The notes beneath the pieces were generated by a model that was not told the DNA's origin, did no database searches, and saw nothing but the letters and a program-made list of their open reading frames with translations. The translations under genes were made by a program, and so were the position numbers. A stretch of 64,000 nucleotides of DNA, from contig JAKFDK010000131.1 of assembly GCA_036676195.1 (NCBI GenBank), positions 16,827-80,826 of the forward strand. The letters are read 5' to 3'. The DNA comes from JAKFDK01 sp036676195. GTDB lineage: Bacteria > Bacillota > Sulfobacillia > Symbiobacteriales > ZC4RG38. Below are positions 23,968-31,450 of this stretch, piece by piece (the first letter of the stretch is position 1; every line of letters starts with the position of its first letter).

Positions 23968-24615
23968 TCAGTTCAGGTTCAGGTCGTGCTGCTTGCCTTC
24001 GTTGGCGTGTTCTTTCAGCCAGCGCAGCACGGTCACGTCCCGGCGCAGCAGCGGAATCACCCGCTCCAGCCGCCCGGCCGGGCCGAGGGCTTCCAGCAGT
24101 TCCTGCTTGACGGCCGGAGCCCAGGGCATGGCTGCCGCAACCAGATTGGCCAGCAGCCCGGGATCCCGGGGCAGGTCCGGCAACTCGCCGTCGCCCTCCC
24201 CGTGCTGCAGTTCCAGAAACCGCCGGAACAGGTGGGCGACCGTGCGTACCCCCTGCGGCTTCACCTGGTCGTCGTCATCCGGCCAGAGCCGCACCTGTGC
24301 GGTCAGATACTGCCGGCGCCGGTGAGTTCGGATCAGGTGAAAACGCTCCTCACCCACCGCGTGCAGGAGCAGCAAACCGTCCGGCAGCCGGTTCAGGGAA
24401 GCAATCCGGGCGGTGGAGCCCACCATATGCGGAATAACTGACTCTGCGGTTTCCTGCCCTTCCTTGATCAGGACAACGCCAAAGGGCAGTTCGTCCTTCA
24501 GGCAATCAGCGACCAGTTCCTTGTAGCGCGGCTCAACGACCTGCAACGGCAGTGGCGCGCCCGGAAACAGCACCGTGTGCAGGGGGAACAGAGGGATTTC
24601 CAGTTCCTTGTCCAC
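23968..24615 (-). CDS. Lon N-terminal-domain (LON substrate-binding) protein
   Basis: A 215-residue protein consisting of a stand-alone Lon protease substrate-binding domain: IPLFPLHTVLFPGAPLPLQVVEPRY at the N-terminus is the family hallmark, followed by the beta-rich barrel and a helical bundle. It lacks the ATPase and protease domains. Such proteins are widespread; their role is unclear, perhaps as adaptors. The GTG start has GAAGGAGGAGGAG upstream. Confidence 0.88.
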   Translation of the reverse strand: MDKELEIPLFPLHTVLFPGAPLPLQVVEPRYKELVADCLKDELPFGVVLIKEGQETAESVIPHMVGSTARIASLNRLPDGLLLLHAVGEERFHLIRTHRRRQYLTAQVRLWPDDDDQVKPQGVRTVAHLFRRFLELQHGEGDGELPDLPRDPGLLANLVAAAMPWAPAVKQELLEALGPAGRLERVIPLLRRDVTVLRWLKEHANEGKQHDLNLN

Positions 24616-24650
24616 GCTGCCGCTCCTCCTCCTTCTTTCCCGCGCCCCCG

Positions 24651-25358
24651 CTAATCCAGCTTGACCAGGCCGGTGCGAATGGCGAACTTGGTTAATTCTA
24701 CGGCGTCGTGCAAATCAAGCTTCTCCATAATGTTGGCCCGATGGGCCTGGACCGTCTTGATGCTGATATACAGCCGCCGGGCGATTTCCTGGTTGGTCAG
24801 GCCCTGGGCGATCAGGGTCAGGACCTCGCGTTCCCGCTCGGTCAGCGGGGCCAGAGCCGGGTGCTCGCTCACCGGAGGCTGATGCAGGGCCGGAGCCGGG
24901 GCGGGGGCCGGCCGTCCCGGTGACCGGTCGGAGAGGCTGGCCATGACGCAGCGGGCCACTTCCGGGTGCAATACGGTCTGCCCCGCCACCGCCGCCCGCA
25001 GGGCAGAAACCAGCTCCTGGGCCGCCGCCCGCTTGAGCACATAGCCGGAAGCACCGGCCTTCAGAATGGGGAGAATATACTCTTCGGAGTCATGCATCGA
25101 CAGAATCAGCACAGGCAGATCCGGACGGGCAGCCTTGATGGCGCGGGTGGCATCGATGCCGTTCATCCGTGGCATGGCCACATCCATCAGAACCACATCG
25201 GGCTGGGCGCCGGCCAGCTTTTCCAGCGCGGCCTGGCCGTCCTCGGCCTCGCCGGTTACCTCAATACCACCGGCGGCGTGCAGAAGGTAGCGAATGCCCT
25301 CCCGGAGGATGGCGTGGTCATCCACGATCAATACCTTGATCTTACCTTCACCGGGCAT
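24651..25358 (-). CDS. NarL/FixJ-family response regulator
   Basis: A 235-residue DNA-binding response regulator. The receiver domain (residues 7-125) has the acidic pair DD, phospho-acceptor Asp59 (VVLMDVAMP) and Lys near residue 109. A Pro/Ala-rich linker leads to a LuxR-type helix-turn-helix (LTEREREVLTLIAQGLTNQE, residues ~168-230). ATG 25358 follows GGAGGTG and overlaps the end of the kinase gene by 11 bases, so the two form a two-component system. Confidence 0.92.
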   Translation of the reverse strand: MPGEGKIKVLIVDDHAILREGIRYLLHAAGGIEVTGEAEDGQAALEKLAGAQPDVVLMDVAMPRMNGIDATRAIKAARPDLPVLILSMHDSEEYILPILKAGASGYVLKRAAAQELVSALRAAVAGQTVLHPEVARCVMASLSDRSPGRPAPAPAPALHQPPVSEHPALAPLTEREREVLTLIAQGLTNQEIARRLYISIKTVQAHRANIMEKLDLHDAVELTKFAIRTGLVKLD

Positions 25359-26343
25359 TCCAGGGCACCTCCACAATGACAGCCGTCCCCCGGCCAGGGC
25401 TGCTTTCGATCCGCAGCCCGCCGCCGACCAGGGCCACCCGTTCCCGGATCCCCCGCAGCCCCAGCCCGCCGTGCGGGCCGGCCTTGCGGACCTCTTCCTC
25501 CCGGAAGCCGATGCCGTTATCCGCCACGTGCACCACTAGCCGCTGCGGTCCGGCCGTGAAAGTGACGCGAACGGCGGACGCCTGGCTGTGCCGCATAACG
25601 TTGGCCAGGGCTTCCTGTACGATCCTGAAGACGGTCACTTCAGTCTCCTCGGGCAGCCGGACCTCTTCCAGTTCCGGCTCCACAGCCAGTTCGGCCAGCA
25701 CACCTCGGGAGGACAAACGGTTTTTTAGGTACCAGCGCAGAGCGGGCACCAGACCCAGATCGTCCAGGACGGACGGACGCAGGTCGAACGTGAGCCTGCG
25801 CACCTCATCGACGGTGCGCAGGGCATAGTCCCGGGCCCAACTGACTCGGGCCCGGCACGGGTCATCCGGGGCCAGGGACTGTTCGGTGACCTCCAGGCTG
25901 ATCAGGATCCCGGTCAGGGCCTGGGAGGTTTCGTCGTGCAGTTCGCGGGCAATGCGCTTGCGCTCGTCTTCCGTCGCACGCAGTACCCGGGAACGGCCCT
26001 GGGCCAGATGATCCAGCATCAGGTTAAAGGTCTCAGTGAGTTTGCGCACATCTGGATCACCGGAAATCTCGGGGCTACGGGCTGTCACCTCGCCGGCCCG
26101 CACTGCTTCCATCACCCGCTGCAACTGGAACAGCGGCGCAAATGCCACGCGCAGGAGCAGAAAGTTCACCGCCAGGCTCAGGGCCAGCCCGGCCGCAACG
26201 AACCAGAGGACATTTTCACTCTGGTAACCAAACCAGGCAATGGCAAACCCACCGAGGGCGCCCAGCACAATAAACAAGCCGTTGACTCCAAGCACTTTCA
26301 GGAACAGGGGCGTCCGGTTATGCAGGGCCAGGATCCACCGCAT
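25348..26343 (-). CDS. NarX/DegS-type sensor histidine kinase
   Basis: A 331-residue membrane sensor kinase. Two helices (residues 16-36 and 45-67) enclose only a very short loop, so it likely senses in the membrane or cytoplasm. A HAMP-like linker (68-118) precedes the HisKA_3 box ATEDERKRIARELHDE with phospho-acceptor His136, and the HATPase domain has NGIGF and GGLGLRGI. The ATG at 26343 follows GGAGGG. It is the partner of the response regulator it overlaps. Confidence 0.9.
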   Translation of the reverse strand: MRWILALHNRTPLFLKVLGVNGLFIVLGALGGFAIAWFGYQSENVLWFVAAGLALSLAVNFLLLRVAFAPLFQLQRVMEAVRAGEVTARSPEISGDPDVRKLTETFNLMLDHLAQGRSRVLRATEDERKRIARELHDETSQALTGILISLEVTEQSLAPDDPCRARVSWARDYALRTVDEVRRLTFDLRPSVLDDLGLVPALRWYLKNRLSSRGVLAELAVEPELEEVRLPEETEVTVFRIVQEALANVMRHSQASAVRVTFTAGPQRLVVHVADNGIGFREEEVRKAGPHGGLGLRGIRERVALVGGGLRIESSPGRGTAVIVEVPWNAR

Positions 26344-26438
26344 GCGTAGATCCCTCCGTCTGGCGGATGATCTTATTGTATCACAATGTATAACGTGGCT
26401 CGCCTCTACATCGCGCCCCGGACCGGCCGGAAGCGCGC

Positions 26439-26485
26439 AAAGGCCACCGGACACGGACGCCCTGCGTCCCGGTCCGGTGGCCTTT
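26439..26485. terminator. Bidirectional terminator
   Basis: AAAGGCCACCGGA/TCCGGTGGCCTTT stem between the kinase gene's upstream region and the subtilisin stop. Confidence 0.8.
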
Positions 26486-26500
26486 GCAGTCGGTCTTCCT

Positions 26501-27790
26501 TTACTGGGTGCGCGGGTTGCCGTTGCCGGCATATGGCTCATAGCCGCTGCCCAGGTCCTGCAGCCCGCCGCTGCTGTTAATGGCACGCTGGGTCACATCA
26601 TGGAGCCGGGCCACCTGCACCAGGTTGGTGCGCACGGCGGCGGCGTTGCCGCCCCAGGCCTGCCACATGCGGGCAGCCAGCCCGGCCACGTGCGGAGCCG
26701 CCATGGAAGTGCCATTGAGTATTCTGTACCCGCCATCCCGCCAGGTGCTCTCAACGGCATAGCCCGGTGCGGCCAACTCCAGTTCGCCCTCTTCGTCGGT
26801 CAGGTTGTCCGTGCTGACGGCGCTGCCGACGGCCGACCAGGAATTGACGGCCAGATTGGCGGCGGTATAGTCGTTGCCGGCGGCAATCTGGTACAGGGAG
26901 CCAACGCCCACCACCTCGGGGTAAGCGGCCGGGTAGTCCACTGAGCCCACGCCGTCGGTGCCGTCGTTGCCCGCCGCCGCCACCAGCAGCACCCCCGCCG
27001 CCCAGGCCCGCTGCACCGCCGTCCGGGTGTACGCGTCTGGCGTGTCACTGCTGAGGCTCATGTTGATGATCTGCGCTCCGTCCCGCACCGCCTGGTCAAT
27101 GGCGGCAGCCACATCGTCGGCCAGACAGCCCTTGCGGCCGCACACCTTGTACACGCCAATGGCGGTATCCGGAGCCACCCCGTAAATCCCCAGGCCGTCG
27201 CTGCCGCCGCTGGCGGCGAGGGTACCGGTCACGTGGGTGCCGTGGCCGTCAGCGTCGTCGCAGGTATTCTGAACCCCGCCGGACGGGGTGAAGTCCAGGC
27301 AGCGGAAAAGGGCCCGGCCGCTGAAGTCGGGGTGATTCTTGTACAGGCCGGTGTCCAGCACCGCCACCTTCACCCCGGCCCCGCCGGCGGGACGGCCGGT
27401 GCCCAGGGTCCCGTTATAGGTGATGTGCACCCCGACCGGCACCTGACTGGCGGGCCGGGTACGGGTGCCGCCGCCGGGCTTGCCGCCACCGCCGCCCTTG
27501 CCGGCTGTCGCCGCGCCCAGCGGCTGCAGCGCCGGAATCAGGTCCACTTCGATGTCACGGCGCGCTTGCAGGGCCGCCAGGGCCGGTGCCGGGATATCAG
27601 CGGTGAAGACCGGGCCAAAGTCATGCCGGACGCCGAACTGGGCCGACAGTTCGGCTCGGGCCGGACCCAGGGCACGAATCCCTACCCGAACCGACTCGCC
27701 GCTGCGTCCGCCGCCGTTGCCTGCGGCCGTGGGGGACGACCATGCGGCCAGGGCCGGGATAACCAGCCACATCAGCCAGCTTTTTTTCAA
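26501..27790 (-). CDS. Subtilisin-like serine protease (S8), secreted
   Basis: A 429-residue secreted subtilase. A signal peptide (KKSWLMWLVIPALAAW) is followed by an inhibitor-I9-like prodomain (30-95), a Gly-rich linker, and the catalytic domain with Asp146 (AVLDTG), His183 (DGHGTHVTG), oxyanion Asn275 (AAGN) and Ser362 (NGTSMAAPH). Paired cysteines near 163/177 and 217/222 may form disulfides. The TTG at 27790 is chosen because AGGAGG lies 9 bases upstream and it begins the Lys-rich signal peptide. Confidence 0.93.
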   Translation of the reverse strand: MKKSWLMWLVIPALAAWSSPTAAGNGGGRSGESVRVGIRALGPARAELSAQFGVRHDFGPVFTADIPAPALAALQARRDIEVDLIPALQPLGAATAGKGGGGGKPGGGTRTRPASQVPVGVHITYNGTLGTGRPAGGAGVKVAVLDTGLYKNHPDFSGRALFRCLDFTPSGGVQNTCDDADGHGTHVTGTLAASGGSDGLGIYGVAPDTAIGVYKVCGRKGCLADDVAAAIDQAVRDGAQIINMSLSSDTPDAYTRTAVQRAWAAGVLLVAAAGNDGTDGVGSVDYPAAYPEVVGVGSLYQIAAGNDYTAANLAVNSWSAVGSAVSTDNLTDEEGELELAAPGYAVESTWRDGGYRILNGTSMAAPHVAGLAARMWQAWGGNAAAVRTNLVQVARLHDVTQRAINSSGGLQDLGSGYEPYAGNGNPRTQ

Positions 27791-27874
27791 GCACCCACAC
27801 CTCCTGCTGCCTGGGCATACCGATCCACTGTCACTGCTTTTTCCAGCATAGCAGACCGCAGGCGGCAGCAAATC

Positions 27875-27901
27875 GGCCCTTCCGCCCAGAGCGGAAGGGC
27901 C
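27875..27901. terminator. Hairpin after the M16 peptidase gene
   Basis: Perfect GGCCCTTCCGC/GCGGAAGGGCC stem; lies 67 bases downstream of the M16 stop. T-run weak. Confidence 0.55.
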
Positions 27902-27967
27902 GGTAGTCCCGGGTGGTATGGGACCCTGGTCCCACTTCCAACCCGGGCGCAGGGGAGGTACCGGTGG

Positions 27968-30709
27968 CTACGTCGCCCCGCCGGGCGCCGGACCGGCCAC
28001 CACGGTTACGATTCCGGCCGGGTCCAGGTAGCGGGCGGCGGTCTGCTGCAGCCGTTCCGGGGTCAGGGCCGCCAGCATGACCGGGTACTGCTGCAGGTAA
28101 TCCGGCCCCAGGGCATAGCGCTGCATATCCAGCAGCCAGCCGGCCACCTGCTCCGGCGTTTCCAGGGCCACGGCCAGCCGGGCCTGCAGGGCATCCTGGA
28201 CTGCACCCAGTTCCGCCGCCGCCACCGGCTCGGCGGTCAGCCGTTCCAGTTCCAGGTTCAGCGCCGCCAGGGCAAGCGGGACATTGGCAGTGGCACAGCC
28301 CATGCGCAGGGACCAAGGTGCCGGGGCCGCCAGGGTGGCCTGAAAGTCCACCCGCTGATAATAGGACAGGCCCAGGATCTCCCGCACGCCCTTGAACAGC
28401 CGCCCCATCATGCCGCCGCCCAGGACATGGCCCAGCACATGCAGTGCAAACCAGTCCGGGTGGGTCCGGGGCACTGCCAGCACACCCATCGCCAGATCGG
28501 ACTGGCTCTTGCCGGGAATGGTCACGTATTCCTGCCCGCCGGTGGGAACGGCCGGGTCCGGCAGCACCAACGCCGGCCCCGGGCCGTTACCCCAGTCGTC
28601 CACCCGGGCGGCCAGTTCCGCTGCCACTGCCGCCGGCACCACATCGCCAGACACGGTGACAATCAGACCGGCAGGACCGTACAAGGCCTGGTGGCAGGTG
28701 ACCAGGTCGTCCCGAGTCAGGGTGCGGATGACTTCTTCCTGCCCGTAATCCGAACGGTGGAAGGGATGGTTCGGCGGATACAAGCGCGCCATCAGCCGCT
28801 GTTCCGCCATCGCGTTCGGGTTGGTTTGAATGAACCGGAGGTTGGTCAGCGTCTGCTGGCGCAGCCGCTCTACCTCTGCCGGCGTAAACTCCGGCCGGCG
28901 CAAGGCCCCGGCCAGCAGGTCCAGACCGGCGCCCAGTTGCTCGGCCAGGCAGCGCAATTCGGCGAGGACACCCTCGGTGCCAATGGCGGCGCTCAGGGCG
29001 ATGCCGGTGGCATCGGCCGCCTGGTCCAGTTCCTCGGGCGTGCGGCCGGCAAAACCGCGGGTCAGGCAGGCTGCGGTCAGGCGGGCCAGTCCCTCCCGGC
29101 CGGGGGCATCGGCCATGGTTCCGGCCCGGGGCAGCCAGACCCGCACCGCCACCGTCCCGGTGCCAGGGCGGGGATAGACCGCCAGCCGGGCGCCGCCGGG
29201 CAGCGCCTGTTGATGAATCCGGTCCGGGGCGAGTAATGGAGATGGGCGCCGGCCTATTCCCGTCAGTGCCAGGCCGGGGTCGGTACCGTGACTCCGGTCA
29301 ATCTGCCGGGACGGCGCCTCCGCCAGGAGCGGCGTTGTCGCGGCCGGGTCGGCCGGGGCGGGATCGGTCGTGGCCTGCGCTGCGGGGGCCGCTGCAGCAG
29401 CCGGGGCAGGCTGTGCAGCCGCCGCCTCGGCCGGGTGCAACCAGCCCACCGTGCAGGCCTCCGGGTGCAGGTACCGGGCCGCCACCCGCTGCACATCATC
29501 GGCGGTGACCGCCGCCAGCCGCTCCGGCACCCCGACGTGGGCCGCGACTCCCGCAGCCACCGTTGGCTGCACCAGGCATTGCCAGCCCAGGGCATTGGCC
29601 GCATCCATGACCGTCGTTTCCCGATAGCGGTGTCCGACCTGCAACTGCTGCCTGGCCCGCTCCAGTTCGTCGGCGCTGAACCGGCCGGCCGCCACGGCGG
29701 CCAATTCCTGAAACAACACTTCTTCCACCCAGGCCAGGTCGGTATCCCTGCGGCCGGTTACGTGCAGCCGCAGCAGTCCGGGATCCCGGCTGGCGCGGAT
29801 GCCCACGCTGACCCCGGCCGCCACCTGCCCTTTCACCAGGGCCCGGTAGAGCCGGCTGGATTTGCCCAGGTTGAGCGACCGTCCGCCGGCCGATCCCTGC
29901 GCACCGGCCAGCAGGGCTGCCAGCACCTGCAGAGGTACGGTATCCGGGTCGGGGGTGGCCGGTACCTTGTACAGGTACATGCCAATGGGGACCGGCGCCG
30001 GGCGCCGCTGCTCCACCCGGCGCAGGCCTGCCTGCGGCGGTTCGGGCGGCGCCGACTGGTGGGCGGGGCCGCCGGGCGGCAGAGGTTGAAAATGTTGCTG
30101 AATCTGTGCCAGCACCCGGTCCGGATCGAAGTTACCCACAGCCACGGCCACGGCATTGTCCGGGCGGTAATAGGCGGCGTAATGCGCCTGCAGGCTGGCG
30201 GCCGTGACGGCGCGAATATCCTCCTTGCTGCCGATCACCTGCCGGCCATACGGGTGCTGCGCAAAGGCCGTTGCCTGCACCTCTTCCAGCAACCAGTGCC
30301 CGGGCTGATTTTCCTGTCCCTCGCGTTCGGATACAATGATGGTCCGCTCCCGGACCGCCACTTCCGGCTCAAACTGTACCAGTCCCATCCGCCGGGCCTC
30401 GATGGCAATCGGCAGTTCCAGATGTTCGGCCGGCAGTACCTCGAAGTAGCAGGTGGCGTCGTGGCTGGTGAAGGCATTCATTTGCGCTCCCCGCCGGTAA
30501 AGCGCTTCCTCGTACCGTTTCCAGGGGAATTCAGCCGTATCCTTGAAGCACATGTGCTCCAGGAAGTGGCTCAGGCCGGTTTGGCCGGCACTTTCGTTGC
30601 GGGCGCCGACCCGATACCAGACGAAAAAACCCGCCAGGGGTGTGTGGGGTCTGGGATAAAGGACGACCTGGAGGCCGTTTTCAAGCTGATGGATGCGAGC
30701 CTGGGTCAA
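27968..30709 (-). CDS. M16-family metallopeptidase, two-domain
   Basis: A 913-residue zinc protease made of two tandem M16 halves (about 1-430 and 500-900) joined by an Ala/Pro-rich linker. The N-terminal half is catalytic with HFLEH (48-52) and the distal Glu in ERTIIVSERE. The C-terminal half lacks HxxEH, as in pitrilysin-type clamshell enzymes. No signal peptide, so cytoplasmic. TTG 30709 has AAAGGAGG 7 bases upstream; a GTG 15 bases further upstream also has a good site. Related proteins sit in peptide or cofactor processing clusters, but here the neighbours are unrelated. Confidence 0.88.
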   Translation of the reverse strand: MTQARIHQLENGLQVVLYPRPHTPLAGFFVWYRVGARNESAGQTGLSHFLEHMCFKDTAEFPWKRYEEALYRRGAQMNAFTSHDATCYFEVLPAEHLELPIAIEARRMGLVQFEPEVAVRERTIIVSEREGQENQPGHWLLEEVQATAFAQHPYGRQVIGSKEDIRAVTAASLQAHYAAYYRPDNAVAVAVGNFDPDRVLAQIQQHFQPLPPGGPAHQSAPPEPPQAGLRRVEQRRPAPVPIGMYLYKVPATPDPDTVPLQVLAALLAGAQGSAGGRSLNLGKSSRLYRALVKGQVAAGVSVGIRASRDPGLLRLHVTGRRDTDLAWVEEVLFQELAAVAAGRFSADELERARQQLQVGHRYRETTVMDAANALGWQCLVQPTVAAGVAAHVGVPERLAAVTADDVQRVAARYLHPEACTVGWLHPAEAAAAQPAPAAAAAPAAQATTDPAPADPAATTPLLAEAPSRQIDRSHGTDPGLALTGIGRRPSPLLAPDRIHQQALPGGARLAVYPRPGTGTVAVRVWLPRAGTMADAPGREGLARLTAACLTRGFAGRTPEELDQAADATGIALSAAIGTEGVLAELRCLAEQLGAGLDLLAGALRRPEFTPAEVERLRQQTLTNLRFIQTNPNAMAEQRLMARLYPPNHPFHRSDYGQEEVIRTLTRDDLVTCHQALYGPAGLIVTVSGDVVPAAVAAELAARVDDWGNGPGPALVLPDPAVPTGGQEYVTIPGKSQSDLAMGVLAVPRTHPDWFALHVLGHVLGGGMMGRLFKGVREILGLSYYQRVDFQATLAAPAPWSLRMGCATANVPLALAALNLELERLTAEPVAAAELGAVQDALQARLAVALETPEQVAGWLLDMQRYALGPDYLQQYPVMLAALTPERLQQTAARYLDPAGIVTVVAGPAPGGAT

Positions 30710-30791
30710 GCGGATTCCTCCTTTGCCGCTCACCCTGATCACCTCCTGATTCGCCACTGTGCCCCCGGCTACCTTCGGCGCCGCCCGGCCG

Positions 30792-31268
30792 TCAGCCGGC
30801 GGCGCGGCTGATGGCCGCCAGCACCGCTCCGGTGGCCCGGGCCAGATCCTCCCCGCTGAGAAACATCTGCACACCCCGCTGTCCGGCGCTGACACTGACC
30901 GGATCGAGGATGATGGCGATTTCGTCGAGGTAATAGGGGTAGGCCTTTTTCGTGCCCAGCGGGGATACGCCGCCACGCACGTAACCGGTCAGCGCCGGCA
31001 GGTCGCGGACCGGTACCATCTCCACCTTCCGGTTACCGCTGACCGCCGCCAGTACCTTCAGGTCCAGTTCGGCGTCGGCAGGCAGCGAAGCCATCAGCAC
31101 CCCGGTGCGGTCCCCGCGCAGCACCAGGGTCTTGAAGACCTGCTCCGGTGGGAGCCCCACCTTGTGGGCCACCGTCACGGCATCCATTACGTCCTCGCTC
31201 CAACTGTAGGCGCGCAGGGAGTATGCGATTCCGAGCAAATCTAACATACGGGCAGCGTTGGTCTTCAC
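30792..31268 (-). CDS. ybaK: Cys-tRNA(Pro)/Cys-tRNA(Cys) deacylase
   Basis: A 158-residue editing protein of the YbaK/EbsC family, which hydrolyses mischarged Cys-tRNA(Pro) in trans. Motifs: FKTLVLRGD, the catalytic-type Lys in GNRKVEMV, and ALTGYVRGGVSPLGTKK. GTG start with AAAGGAACAG upstream. It lies immediately upstream of the M16 gene in the same direction, about 80 bases apart. Confidence 0.9.
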   Translation of the reverse strand: MKTNAARMLDLLGIAYSLRAYSWSEDVMDAVTVAHKVGLPPEQVFKTLVLRGDRTGVLMASLPADAELDLKVLAAVSGNRKVEMVPVRDLPALTGYVRGGVSPLGTKKAYPYYLDEIAIILDPVSVSAGQRGVQMFLSGEDLARATGAVLAAISRAAG

Positions 31269-31450
31269 ATCGGCTGTTCCTTTCCCATGGATTGCCGCAC
31301 GTCTGGCCGGGGGCGACAGTGGGCAAAATCGGGGTGATAACGGCGGCCGTCCCCGGACCGGTTGGGAATGGCTGGTTCAGTCAGGCAACCGAAACCTGCG
31401 GGTGGCTAAGCACGTTTATATTATATAGAGTGATACCCTGGAGGTCTTAC

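Noticed and set aside
27233..29236. Very long plus-strand open frame (and similar long antisense frames at 21,042, 29,288, 47,274)
   Set aside because: They run antisense to clear genes (subtilisin, M16, propeller, MFS/HAD) and have no recognisable motifs; long shadows are expected at this GC content.
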